NCBI RefSeq assembly: GCF_914767665.1
Contig: NC_059503.1
Span: 52,878,852-52,942,851 of the forward strand
Length of the DNA: 64,000 nt
DNA from: Harmonia axyridis
Lineage: Eukaryota > Arthropoda > Insecta > Coleoptera > Coccinellidae
Direction of reading: 5' to 3'
Part shown: piece by piece, positions 9,803 through 23,006 of the stretch
How the letters are laid out: the number at the start of each line of letters is the position of its first letter
Numbering within the stretch: position 1 is the stretch's first letter
Made by a program: the position numbers and the translations under genes
Notes under the pieces: model-generated
Told to the model about the DNA's origin: nothing
The model's database searches: none
What the model saw: only the letters and a program-made list of their open reading frames with translations

Positions 9803-10367
9803 TTAGTCTATTGGGTAAAATATAGAAGTGCGCGTGCGCCGCATATTTTTTTGTTCATTCAGTCAATTTTACGTAGATATAAAAAGAGAGGGGTCTCAAG
9901 CAAATTATATACTTAAGGAGTTTACGAGGACAAACTTCAACTAAGGAAAACTGCAATTTCTCATTGAATGGAGTAGTCTATGACTTCCAGAAAACATGAA
10001 AAGAAACTAAAAAGTCGAAATTTCATGAACTGTAATAAATTTTTCGTTATGATGGTTGCAAATCCATAAACCAATAAAAAAAAACTAACTACATAAAATA
10101 TAATTGATATTTGAAAATATTCGAATAAATGAAAATAACCCTAAGCTAGTATTAAAAAAATTACCTCCATATTCAAACAATTTTCTATTTAAACATGAAA
10201 CTTTCCACTAGAAATATCACTTCAACAACTGTTTATCAAGTATCTCTTGGAAGAATGTTCGCTAAACTGAGGTTACTTACAATTTGTCAATCCGGCATGG
10301 TTGACGAACATAGAATATTTTTCTTCTTCTTAACTATGTACAGGTCGAGCCATATATCTTATATTAG

Positions 10368-10502
10368 GGGCCAGTTGCACCATTTACCTAAACATTGATT
10401 AAAATTTAAACATTGATTAATTTCTGATTTCTCTTGAGAAATCATAGAGTAATCAACGTTTAAATTTTTAATTAATGTTTAGGCGAATGGTGCACCTGGC
10501 CC
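10368..10502. mobile_element. MITE, 135-bp form, unit 2
   Basis: Second tandem module; the 18-bp difference from the neighbouring form makes the module period 700 instead of 682. Confidence 0.7.
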
Positions 10503-11067
10503 TTAGTCTATTGGGTAAAATATAGAAGTGCGCGTGCGCCGCATATTTTTTTGTTCATTCAGTCAATTTCACGTAGATATAAAAAGAGAGGGGTCTCAAG
10601 CAAATTATATACTTAAGGAGTTTACGAGGACAAACTTCAACTAAGGAAAACTGCATTTTCTCATTGAATGGAGTAGTCTATGACTTCCAGAAAACATGAA
10701 AAGAAACTAAAAAGTCGAAATTTCATGAACTGTAATAAATTTTTCGTTATGATGGTTGCAAATCCATAAACCAATAAAAAAAAACTAACTACATAAAATA
10801 TAATTGATATTTGAAAATATTCGAATAAATGAAAATAACCCTAAGCTAGTATTAAAAAAATTACCTCCATATTCAAACAATTTTCTATTTAAACATGAAA
10901 CTTTCCACTAGAAATATCACTTCAACAACTGTTTATCAAGTAACTCTTGGAAGAATGTTCGCTAAACTGAGGTTACTTACAATTTGTCAACCCGGCATGG
11001 TTGACGAACATAGAATATTTTTCTTCTTCTTAACTATGTACAGGTCGAGCCATATACCTAATATTAG

Positions 11068-11184
11068 GGGCCAGTTGCACCATTTGCCTAAACATTGATT
11101 AATTTCTGATTTCTCTTGAGAAATCATAGAGTAATCAACGTTTAAATTTTTAATTAATGTTTAGGCGAATGGTGCACCTGGCCC
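11068..11184. mobile_element. MITE, 117-bp form, unit 2
   Basis: Third tandem module; TTAG on both sides. Confidence 0.7.
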
Positions 11185-11712
11185 TTAGTCTATTGGGTAA
11201 AATATAGAAGTGCGCGTGCGCCGCATATTGAATTTCAATAATGATATATATAATAATAATAATAATAATAATTTTCAAACAGATAGTTTCTAAACTGTGC
11301 TCGAAATAAAAAATTCCAATCCCACAAAATTATCTGTATTTCGTTTCTTCATTTCCAGCTTAATTTTATTGTAATCTATGGTCCACAGTTCGCATTGAAA
11401 AAGTGTCCAGCGGACAGGATAAATAGAAGGCGCTAGTGTAGCTAGAGGGTATATTTGTATTTTGTGGTTTCTGTAATCTGCATTCCGTGGTTTCATTTTT
11501 AGCGTGGTTATATTCCTAGATAAATACAAATGTACCCCTTATATATGGTTATAATTGATTCTGATAGATGTGGCAAGCTGAAAAATAAATATTAAATTCT
11601 GTTGATAATTATAACATAGGTAATGAGAAAACCATTTTCTGTTGATATTTCGACATTTCGATCTTTAGCGGAATATAACAATTATGTTAAATTATTATAT
11701 TTACTTTAATAT

Positions 11713-12024
11713 TATTTTTGTGCCTCCCGACCAAAGTACAAATTTCCGAAATTATTTTTTGTTCCCGATAATAGGGACATTCGATCTGCCAACCCAAGAA
11801 AGCGAACATACTTTTGTTGGATAGCACATATGCCTACTTATGCGTTTCGTCTCTGGCACACACACCGTACTCATCAGTGTGACTTTGGTATAATTGTGTG
11901 TGCCGTGTCACATACGCTTGGGGAATTTATTATTATCGGGAGTCGCCGGGACTCGAACCCGGCACCTTGTCGGATCTCGGTGAGTGAGTCTACCTCTTAA
12001 CGTCTAGGCTACCGAATGCTGTGT
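11713..12024 (-). mobile_element. tRNA-headed SINE-like element, unit 2
   Basis: Head at 11937-12014. This copy has the exact B-box consensus GGTTCGAGTCC, where all others read GGTTCGCATCC. Confidence 0.65.
11842..11917 (-). ncRNA. Type III hammerhead ribozyme, unit 2 (stem II weakened)
   Basis: RNA order is stem III GCGU, cleavage nucleotide A, stem I UGUGAC, loop, GUCACA, core CUGAUGA, stem II, core GAAA, stem III CGC (ACGC with the last A of GAAA). In this copy stem II opens GUAC instead of GUCC, so its third pair is A-G. The predicted cut is between 11913 and 11912. Confidence 0.75.
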
Positions 12025-13575
12025 TTATTGTTGCTATGTGGAGCTTTATGAGAAGCCAACACACTTTCATCCTTTTTGAAGTTTCCTATGAAATTTACCT
12101 TAGAACATAGGATATACTCTAAGAAATTAACCTTCTAGCTATTCAGAGAATAGTTTTCTATTCAGTGAGTAGTTGATATTTATGAATATTCGTTACTATT
12201 CATTGATGATGATTAGATAGTTGAGTAATTAATTATTTGTGAAGTTACGAATGAAAGTTTGAATGATCACTTTTCAGGAATAATTGAAAAAAGATATTGA
12301 AATTGGAGATCACATATAATGAAATTGATAGATACAATTGAATTGTAATAATTCATTTCATAGTAGAAACTGGTATTCATCCAAAGAAACAAGAATAGAA
12401 TTGGGATTTTATAAATAAAAAAATATAAAAATTGAATATAAGATTCTAACATATGAATTTAGCAATAAAGAGTTCTAATAATAACAATATAAGATTCTAC
12501 ATTCGAAATTTAATGCCGTCTTTTTAATCGATTGCACAGTTTATTCATTTGAAACCTTGCTTTCATATTTCATATGCATTGTCATTTCTAGACATTACTC
12601 TATTTCATTGGTCAATTATTGTTTGATTCTGAATTGCGAAACGACGAATTATTCTATTCTTTTAAATTCGAGGTCTAAAAATGTAAACACATCAACTGTG
12701 ACTAGCATCACCCCCTAACAAAACTAAATCAGAAAACAAAGATTTTTGAAAATTCCATATAATTGAACACGAAGTGTATTCTTGAAGGATTTAATGTTCT
12801 CAGAGTCCGCTCAGTCATTCTTTTTATACCTGCAGAACTGTAATGGGTCTATGTAGATTGTATTGTTCTAACGAAGGTTTTACTACGTCCATTCAAGCAT
12901 CTATTGTATTTTGTACGTTGTCATGTAATAAAAATAATTCCTGCATTTACCAAACGACAATTTGATTATAAAAATATGCCAAGTTTTGATTTTCAAGTGA
13001 ATTAGAGGACCAATAGAAAAAAGAAATTTTATAGTAATCAGAGACGAGAATTCTCCAGAAAAATTGTTCTGACCCAGGAAAAGGAATAATAGGTTGTAAA
13101 ACAGAAATTAATGAGTGTTTTGTTTTGGGTCATTATAGATATAGGTTAATTCAGAGTTCATGACTGGTATATTTGTGATTTTTGTGAAACATAAAAAAAT
13201 TACATGATTCGAGTGCATGAGGTACGATCTTCCAAAATATCCTCATTTATCTAGGTTACAGAAGTAGGAGAACGTAGCGCCGCTGAACACAGGGGAAAAT
13301 TATAAAGTTTGGTCAAGTTTTTTTTTATTACATTGAGCGAAATTCACCTGATTTCAAGAGCAAAGAAAAAGGAATAAAGAGTCCAAAGTCCTGAAATAGC
13401 TAATACTGTTTATGGTTCATTGGAATTTTCACGAAGACGATCTTTTTTCCTTCTGAGATCGTAGTTCTTGCAAAAATTCAATTTAAGTTTTAGGAAAAGA
13501 AATTCCTTCAAAATAAAACAAACAAAATTTTACATTTATACAAAGTCCGTTTATTAAAATATAATATTCATTTTT

Positions 13576-13632
<57 letters not shown>

Positions 13633-13773
13633 CATTGTATAGTCAATTTATCATATTCTCCCGAAATACAATACATGGCATTACTCATAAAACAACAGAA
13701 AAATATTACAATGTTCAGCATCCTTGAATCTAATCTGTACAAATTAACAACTATATCAATGAATTTTTACACT

Positions 13774-15766
13774 TCACACCGTATCACTCCTTCGATAAAA
13801 TAATAAATAAGGAACTCTATCTCCTTGACGTTTAAGAACATCTTCTTCCGTAACTCTGTTTATTTCAGAGTCATCAAACCTCAACCATGTATTATACCCC
13901 GAATGGAAAGTATCTGCTATATAATGCCCATAGCTGGCCTCCTTTCCTACATGGTATACTACAGATATTAATTTATATTGTCTCTCCGCTGAAGTATTCG
14001 TCCTTCCAGATAATATTTTAGAATCAATCTGCAGATTGATGGGAAATTTTATAGTCTTCATTATTTTAGTGCAGCCATTCATTCTGTATTCGAAGCATTT
14101 CAAATGTAATACTAAAACTACAGGCAACTTCTCTATCATCACTTGCTGCCATGCTTCAACCGTTTCTTTCGTTTTCGATGATGTCAGACCCTCTAGTTTG
14201 TTCTTGGTTGTAAGGCCTTCTAATGCTTCAGCTATGTTATTTGCTTTCTTAATATTTACTGGCAATGTTAGGAATGGTTCAATATTTTCTGAAGTTTCGT
14301 CTCCGGTTTTATGGATTCTTGAACAGAGAAGTCCTCCGAATATATCACTAATCGGTGTCTTGTCCATTTGTATTTCTCTTGTTACATTCCCTTCGTTCTT
14401 AGGACCCACAACTTTCCAATCATCCACATCTATTTTCACTTCTTTTTTAGCTGCTTGAATATTTTCGTCATGGCTAAGCAATTTCATTATTTCCATCATT
14501 TCATCATTGAGTCCATTCAACAGAAGGCTCAAGAATTCTTCGGAGTCTTCTTGTCGGCCATCAACAAGGAAAGAATCGCTACGTGTTCCGTTTAGCATCG
14601 TATCAAACGATGAAGCCTCAAACGAATTGCCATTGTCTATATTGACGAAAGTTTGCTTCTTGTTCTTCTTTTTTGAACGTGACTTGTGTCTTACATTGGG
14701 CAGATTATCGAAGTTATTCATAAATTTACACCTGGAATAGTTGAATAATTAAAATACATATATAAAATTGTTATTCAATCAAAGTTGCAAATTATATTAA
14801 TTTAACCTAAAAATTTTCACTCATTGTTATTGATTTCAGTGCATTATTGTGAGTGAAGTTCTCTGATAGCCGTTTGAGAAGGTTACAAAGTGGTGGGCAA
14901 GCAAGTAAGGCTTGTAATATTGAGTTTATATAACAAAAGTTACTTTTGTTTCGTAAACCCCTGGGTTTAAAACTGGTTTGGGTCCCATCAATTTTATAGT
15001 TCTTGAGAAATCCTGAAAATTAAAAAATATTACTAACCATGATAGAAACTTGAATTTTCACTGATATTTGTAGGTGAAAACCAAAGCATTCCACTTTTCA
15101 TCAAGTAAAATGGGTTCAACTAAGTAATTATCTACTGTAGATGTAAGCAAATTGTTAGTTGAAAGTAAGATAAATATATAAAAAAAGAAATGTTTTTGAA
15201 CTCACCTCCTAACATTTGAGTGGCTGAATCTATTTTTTTGACTACTTTTGTATGTTTTAAAGATGTTACATGTGAATCATTTATTTTATTGTCTATTTTC
15301 TCATTCGATATTGTTTTAACATCTTTATCAAATAGACTAGCCCATGATTTTTTTAATACATTTACTGTGGGCTCCTCAATTTTAGATTCATTTTTATTCG
15401 AGATGCTACTTTCAATTTTTTCAATTGTCCCATTTGAATCATTTTTAATTATCTCTGTATTATCTCCTGCAATAATTTCAACTGTTTTTACAGCTGAACT
15501 AGGGGGAGTTGAAGGTTTCGAATGTTTTCCTGTCATCTCATTCTGGATAATAGGTTTTGTAATTGATAATCCATTGTAATTGATTACAGATTTTCTACAC
15601 TCATTTTCTGAAAAATAATTCTATTAAGATCTCTATACTTACTTGAACAAAATTTTTGTTTAACTCTCCATGGTAATTTGAATTCACTAGAATTGGTAAA
15701 TAATATGGTATTTATTCTACGGGCCTCTTCTTCTTCTAACGCAGTTAACTCTAAGAATTGTAGATT
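13774..15766 (-). pseudogene. Usp10: USP10-like copy with lost splice donor, unit 2
   Basis: Exons would be 15766-15643, 15607-15206, 15012 to about 14811, and 14731-13774. Two splicing faults are visible. The donor after the Cys-box exon, GTAAGT in all other units, is replaced (GAAAATTTTTAGG), and reading on meets TAG at once. The first intron has lost about 50 bases and is only 35 nt (15608-15642), below the size insects normally splice. The catalytic Cys, His and Asp codons are still present. It also has AEEFL changed to SEEFL, ATG changed to ATA in the first exon, and several other private changes. Most likely a pseudogene. Confidence 0.75.
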
Positions 15767-16684
15767 CTGAAAAAAAATTACAATATAATAGTGGAAATCA
15801 TTTTGGAAATTATAATATTTCTGTATATAGTATATCCAAAGTCACTTGAATTAGTCTATAAAAACGCTTTTGCTGTTACATCCAAAATCAAACTTATCTT
15901 ATTCTACGGTGTTATAATTTGATTATTCTTTATTCTCGACCTGTAATATGCTATCAAGGAACGTTATCAACGATGATGAACTGATCGTTGCATAAAATTA
16001 TAAGAGCACGAAAATGTTTGAGATGAATTCGGAAATGTTCTGTCTGAAGATAAGACAAACTAGGGTAGAACAGGTGCATGACCTTGAGATCCTTGAATGA
16101 CATCCAATTTTCTATGTCAAATTAGCAGCTACGTTGCCGAATTGAATTTTATTTCTTCGCTATTGTAAGGCGACATTTATACCCCTCAGTGGAAGCAGAA
16201 GGCTAAATGATAATGATGTACAGGGTGATTCACCACGATGGCCTATTGTTTATGGAAAACTAATAATAATTTTGTGCTGAAAATTCAAACAATTTCCTTT
16301 TATACCGGAACCAGATTACTACTGACTTATTTCAAACGGCACACCCAGTATATTATTGCATTATCAGATAGCTCAGTTGATGATAATTTCAGCAATATGG
16401 CAATACTTGAGTATAAGCTCAACGGTTCATAAGTAAATTTTACGTAGATATAAAAAGAGAGGGGTCTCAAGCAAATCCTATACTTAAAGAGTTTTCGAGG
16501 AAAAACTTGAACTAAAGAAAACTGCAATTTCTCATTGAATGGAGTAGTCTATTACTTCCAGAAAACATGAAAAGAAACTAAAAAGTCGAAATTTCATGAA
16601 TTGTAATAAATTTTTCGTTAAGATGGTTGAAAATCCATAAAAAGAGAGGGGTCTCAAGCAAATCCTATACTTAAAGAGTTTTCG

Positions 16685-16961
16685 AGGAAAAACTTGAACT
16701 AAAGAAAACTGCAATTTCTCATTAAATGGAGTAGTCTATGACTTCCAGAAAACATGAAAAGAAACTAAAATGTCGAAATTTCATGAATTGTAATAAATTT
16801 TTCGTTAAGATCCAAAAACCAATAAAATTTTCAATTACGAATAATTAATGACATTTCATGAAATGTCAAATTTAGTTATCCAAATTTCGATTTTAGTTTT
16901 CTGGAAGTCATAGACTACTCCACTCAGAAGTTGTAGTATTTCCTCAGTTCAAGTTTTTCCT
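16685..16961. repeat. Foldback repeat, unit 3
   Basis: Same structure; palindrome at 16849-16868. Confidence 0.65.
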
Positions 16962-17588
16962 TGATAAATTTTAAATTTCTCGTATTCAGAATCAAAATAA
17001 ATATTCAAAGATATAATAATATAATGTTTATATATAATCTAATATTAAAACTGTTCATCCAATAAAATCAATTAAATCGGGACATTCCTGTTTTCAAGAC
17101 GATTAGCTAAATACCGGAGTTTATTTGAGAGTATTGATAGCAATATTTTCATAAATTCCGAAAAAATTTCTGAAAACTTTGACAACCCCTGTATAATTGA
17201 AATATTCAGGCTTCCCCCAAGTGACTTTGGATATACCATACCAGTATTTATTATAGGATATAAAAACAAAAGTAAAGTATTTTTAAAATTTAGAACACTA
17301 TGAAACTAACTACATAAAATATAATTGATATTTGAAAATATTCGAATAAATGAAAATAACCCTAAGCTAGTATTAAAAAAATTACCTCCATATTCAAACA
17401 ATTTTCTATTTAAATATGAAACTTTCCACTAGAAATATCACTTCAACAACTGTTTATCGAGTAACTCTTGGAAGAATGTTCGCTAAACTGAGGTTACTTA
17501 CAATTTGTCAATCCGGCATGGTTGACGAACATAGAATATTTTTCTTCTTCTTAACTATGTACAGGTCGAGCCATATATCTAATATTAG

Positions 17589-17723
17589 GGGCCAGTTGCA
17601 CCATTTACCTAAACATTGATTAAAATTTAAACATTGATTAATTTCTGATTTCTCTTGAGAAATCATAGAGTAATCAACGTTTAAATTTTTAATTAATGTT
17701 TAGGCAAAGGGTGCACCTGGCCC
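17589..17723. mobile_element. MITE, 135-bp form, unit 3
   Basis: The right arm carries GCAAAGGGTGCACC, a change shared with unit 9. Confidence 0.7.
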
Positions 17724-18288
17724 TTAGTCTATTGGGTAAAATATAGAAGTGCGCGTGCGCCGCATATTTTTTTGTTCATTCAGTCAATTTTACGTAGATA
17801 TAAAAAGAGAGGGGTCTCAAGCAAATTATATACTTAAGGAGTTTACGAGGACAAACTTCAACTAAGGAAAACTGCAATTTCTCATTGAATGGAGTAGTCT
17901 ATGACTTCCAGAAAACATGAAAAGAAACTAAAAAGTCGAAATTTCATGAATTGTAATAAATTTTTCGTTATGATGGTTGCAAATCCATAAACCAATAAAA
18001 AAAAACTAACTACATAAAATATAATTGATATTTGAAAATATTCGAATAAATGAAAATAACCCTAAGCTAGTATTAAAAAAATTACCTCCATATTCAAACA
18101 ATTTTCTATTTAAACATGAAACTTTCCACTAGAAATATCACTTCAACAACTGTTTATCAAGTAACTCTTGGAAGAATGTTCGCTAAACTGAGGTTACTTA
18201 CAATTTGTCAACCCGGCATGGTTGACGAACATAGAATATTTTTCTTCTTCTTAACTATGTACAGATCGAGCCATATGCCTTATATTAG

Positions 18289-18405
18289 GGGCCAGTTGCA
18301 CCATTTGCCTAAACATTGATTAATTTCTGATTTCTCTTGAGAAATCATAGAGTAATCAACGTTGAAATTTTTAATTAATGTTTAGGCAAATGGTGCAACT
18401 GGCCC
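18289..18405. mobile_element. MITE, 117-bp form, unit 3
   Basis: TTAG on both sides. Confidence 0.7.
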
Positions 18406-18924
18406 TTAGTCTATTAGGTAGAATATAGAAAAGCGCGTGCGCCGCATATTAAATTTCAATAATGATATATATAATAATAATAATTTTCAAACAGATAGTT
18501 TCTAAACTGTGCTCGAAATAAAAAGTTCTAATCCCACAAAATTATCTGTATTTCGTTTCTTCATTTCCAGCTTAATTTTATTGTAATCTATGGTCCACAG
18601 TTCGCATTGAAAAAGTGTCCAGCGGACAGGATAAATAGAAGGCGCTAGTGTAGCTAGAGGGTATGTTTGTATTTTGTGGTTTCTGTAATCTGCATTCCGT
18701 GGTTTCATTTTTAGCGTGGTTATATTCATAGATTAATACAAATGTACCCCTTATATATGGTTATAATTGATTCTGATAGATGTGGCAAGCTGAAAAATAA
18801 ATATTAAATTCTGTTGATAATTATAACATAGGTAATGAGAAAACCATTTTCTGTTGATATTTCGACATTTCGATCTTTAGCGGAATATAACAATTATGTT
18901 AAATTATTATACTTACTTTAATAT

Positions 18925-19236
18925 TATTTTTGTGCCTCCCGACCAAAGTACAAATTTCCGAAATTATTTTTTGTTCCCGATAATAGGGACATTCGATCTG
19001 CCAACCCAAGAAAGCGAACATACTTTTGTTGGATAGCACATATGCCTACTTATGCGTTTCGTCTCTGGCACACACACCGGACTCATCAGTGTGACTTTGG
19101 TATAATTGTATGTGCCGTGTCACATACGCTTGGGGAATTTATTATTATCGGGAGTCGCCGGGATGCGAACCCGGCACCTTGTCGGATCTCGGTGAGTGAG
19201 TCTACCTCTTAACGTCTAGGCTACCGAATGCTGTGT
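18925..19236 (-). mobile_element. tRNA-headed SINE-like element, unit 3
   Basis: Head at 19149-19226, body with complete ribozyme core. Confidence 0.6.
19054..19129 (-). ncRNA. Type III hammerhead ribozyme, unit 3
   Basis: Full core: GCGU/ACGC stem III, 6-bp stem I (UGUGAC/GUCACA), CUGAUGA, GUC/GAC stem II, GAAA. One loop I base differs (GGCACATACA), breaking one pair of the proposed loop-loop helix. Confidence 0.8.
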
Positions 19237-20787
19237 TTATTGTTGCTATGTGGAGCTTTATGAGAAGCCGCCACACTTTCATCCTTTTTGAAGTTTTCTA
19301 TGAAATTTACCTTAGAACATAGAATATACTCTAAGAAATTAACCTTCTAGCTATTCAGAGAATAGTTTTCTATTCAGTGAGTAGTTGATATTTATGAATA
19401 TTCGTTACTATTCATTGATGATGATTAGATAGTTGAGTAATTAATTATTTGTGAAGTTACGAATGAAAGTTTGAATGATCACTTTTCAGGAATAATTGAA
19501 AAAAGATATTGAAATTGGAGATCACATATGTTGAAATTGATAGATACAATTGAATTGTAATAATTCATTTCATAGTAGAAACTGGTATTCATCCAAAGAA
19601 ACAAGAATAGAATTGGGATTTTATAAATAAAAAAATATAAAAATTGAATATAAGATTCTAACATATGAATTTAGCAATAAAGAGTTCTAATAATAACAAT
19701 ATAAGATTCTACATTCGAAATTTAATGCCGTCTTTTTAATCGACTGCACAGTTTATTCATTTGAAACCTTGCTTTCATATTTCATATGCATTGTCATTTC
19801 TAGACATTACTCTATTTCATTGGTCAATTATTGTTTGATTCTGAATTGCGAAACGACGAATTATTCTATTCTTTTAAATCTGAGTTCTAAAAATGTAATC
19901 ACATCAACTGTGACTAGCATCACCCCCTAACAAAACTAAATCAGAAAACAAAGATTTTTGAAAATTCCATATAATTGAACACGAAGTGTATTCTTGAAGG
20001 ATTTAATGTTCTCAGAGTCCGCTTAGTCATTCTTTTTATACCTGCAGAACTGTAATGGGTCTATGTAGATTGTATTGTTCTAACGAAGGTTTTACTACGT
20101 CCATTTAAGCATCTATTGTATTTTGTACGTTGTCATGTAATAAAAATAATTCCTGCATTTACCAAACGACAATTTGATTATAAAAATATGACAAGTTTTG
20201 ATTTTCAAGTGAATTAGAGGACCAATAGAAAAAAGAAATTTTATAGTAATCAGAGACGAGAATTCTCCAGAAAAATTGTTCTGACCCAGGAAAAGGAATA
20301 ACAGGTTATAAAACGGAAATTAATGAGTGTTTTGTTTTGGGTCATTGTAGATATAGGTTAATTCAGAGTTCATGACTGGTATATTTGTGATTTTTGTGAA
20401 ACATAAAAAAATTACATGATTCGAGTGCATGAGGTACGATCTTCCAAAATATCCTCATTTATCAAGGTTACAGAAGTAGGAGAACGTAGCGCCGCTGAAC
20501 ACAGGGGAAAATTATAAAGTTTGGTCAAGTTTTTTTTTATTACATTGAGCGAAATTCACCTGATTTCAAGAGCAAAGAAAAAGGAATAAAGAGTCCAAAG
20601 TCCTGAAATAGCTAATACTGTTTATGGTTTATTGGAATTTTCTCGAAGACGATCTTTTTTCCTTCTGAGATCGTAGTTCTTGCAAAAATTCAATTTAAGT
20701 TTTAGGAAAAGAAATTTCTTCAAAATAAAACAAACAAAATTTTACATTTATACAAAGTCCGTTTATCAAAATATAATATTTATTTTT

Positions 20788-20819
<32 letters not shown>

Positions 20820-20961
20820 ACATTGTATAGTCAATTTATCATATTCTCCCGAAATACAATACATGGCATTACTCATGAAACAACAGAAAAATATTACAAT
20901 GTTCAGCATCCTTGAATCTAATCTGTACAAATTAACAACTATATCAATGAATTTTTACACT

Positions 20962-23006
20962 TCACACCGTATCACTCCTTCGATAAAATAATAAATAAGG
21001 AACTCTATCTCCTTGACGTTTAAGAACATCTTCTTCCGTAACTCTGTTTATTTTAGAGTCATCAAACCTCAACCATGTATTATACCCCGAATGGAAAGTA
21101 TCTGCTATATAATGCCCATAGCTGGCCTCCTTTCCTACATGGTATACTACAGATATTAATTTATATTGTCTCTCCGCTGAAGTATTCGTCCTTCCAGATA
21201 ATATTTTAGAATCAATCTGCAGATTGATGGGAAATTTTATAGTCTTCATTATTTTAGTGCAGCCATTCATTCTGTATTCGAAGCATTTCAAATGTAATAC
21301 TAAAACTACAGGCAACTTCTCTATCATCACTTGCTGCCATGCTTCAACCGTTTCTTTCGTTTTCGATGATGTCAGACCCTCTAGTTTGTTCTTGGTTGTA
21401 AGGCCTTCTAATGCTTCAGCTATGTTATTTGCTTTCTTAATATTTACTGGCAATGTTAGGAATGGTTCAATATTTTCTGAAGTTTCGTCTCCGGTTTTAT
21501 GGATTCTTGAACAGAGAAGTCCTCCGAATATATCACTAATCGGTGTCTTGTCCATTTGTATTTCTCTTGTTACATTCCCTTCGTTCTTAGGACCCACAAC
21601 TTTCCAATCATCCACATCTATTTTCACTTCTTTTTTAGCTGCTTGAATATTTTCGTCATGGCTAAGCAATTTCATTATTTCCATCATTTCATCATTGAGT
21701 CCATTCAACAGAAGGCTCAAGAATTCTTCGGCGTCTTCTTGTCGGCCTTCAACAAGGAAAGAATCGCTACGTGTTCCGTTTAGCAACGTATAAAACGATG
21801 AAGCCTCAAACGAATTGCCATTGTCTATATTGACGAAAGTTTGCTTCTTGTTCTTCTTTTTTGAACGTGACTTGCGTCTTACATTGGGCAGATTATCGAA
21901 GTTATTCATAAATTTACACCTGGAATAGTTGAATAATTAAAATACATATATAAAATTGTTATTCAATCAAAGTTGCAAATTATATTAATTTATACTTACA
22001 TATTTTCACTCATTGTTATTGATTTCAGTGCATTATTGTGAGTGAAGTTCTCTGATAGCCGTTTGAGAAGGTTACAAAGTGGTGGGCAAGCAAGTAAGGC
22101 TTGTAATATTGAGTTTATATAACAAAAGTTACTTTTGTTTCGTAAACCCCTGGGTTTAAAACTGGTTTGGGTCCCATCAATTTTATAGTTCTTGAGAAAT
22201 CCTGAAAATTAAAAAATATTACTAACCATGATAGAAACTTGAATTTTCACTGATATTTGTAGGTGAAAACCAAAGCATTCCACTTTTCATCAAGTAAAAT
22301 GGGTTCAACTAAGTAATTATCTACTGTAGATGTAAGCAAATTGTTAGTTGAAAGTAAGATAAATATATAAAAAAAGATATGGTTTTGAACTCACCTCCTA
22401 ACATATGAGTGGCTGAATCTATTTTTTTGACTACTTTTGTATGTTTTAAAGATGTTACATGTGAATCATTTATTTTATTGTCTATTTTCTCATTCGATAT
22501 TGTTTTAACATCTTTATCAAATAGACTAGCCCATGATTTTTTTAATACATTTACTGTGGGCTCCTCAATTTTAGATTCATTTTTATTCGAGATGCTACTT
22601 TCAATTTTTTCAATTGTCCCATTTGAATCATTTTCAATTATCTCTGTATTATCTCCTGCAATAATTTCAACTGTTTTTACAGCTGAACTAGGGGGAGTTG
22701 AAGGTTTCGAATGTTTTCCTGTCATCTCATTCTGGATAATAGGTTTTGTAATTGATAATCCATTGTAATTGATTACAGATTTTCTACACTCATTTTCTGA
22801 AAAAGTTGATATTAGTTGATTCATTATTATATTACATATTCATATTGACCATAAATAATTCTATTAAGATCTCTATACTTACTTGAACAAAATTTTTGTT
22901 TAACTGTCCATGGTAATTTGAATTCACTAGAATTGGTAAATAATATGGTATTTATTCTACGGGCCTCTTCTTCTTCTAACGCAGTTAACTCTAAGAATTG
23001 TAGATT
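20962..23006 (-). CDS. Usp10: USP10-like protease, last four exons, unit 3
   Basis: Exons 23006-22883, 22796-22395, 22201-22000 and 21919-20962, with intact frame, splice sites and all catalytic boxes. The in-frame ATG of the first exon is ATA here, so if that Met were the start this copy could not use it; an upstream exon would be needed. IIENDS replaces IIKNDS in the disordered Ser/Lys/Glu-rich stretch before SWASLF, as in unit 5. Confidence 0.8.

Larger units (their letters stand above)
9171..11230. repeat. Three tandem 0.7-kb subrepeats, unit 2
   Basis: Each begins GTTCATTCAGTCAATTT (9171, 9853, 10553) and ends GTGCGCGTGCGCCGCATATT. Periods are 682 and 700 bp; the 18-bp difference is the MITE form. 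Corresponding single modules begin at about 1936 (unit 1), 17774 (unit 3), 42729 and 43892 (unit 7) and 57639 (unit 9). Confidence 0.8.
7586..16177. repeat. Tandem array unit 2 (8592 bp, longest)
   Basis: Same order as unit 1, but the 0.7-kb subrepeat is present three times in a row (from about 9171, 9853 and 10553), after a first partial module near 8826. This explains the extra length. (AT)n lies at about 13576-13631. The USP10 copy is damaged (see pseudogene). Several private changes, for example in the T-arm of the SINE head and in ribozyme stem II, mark this as one of the more diverged units. Confidence 0.9.
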
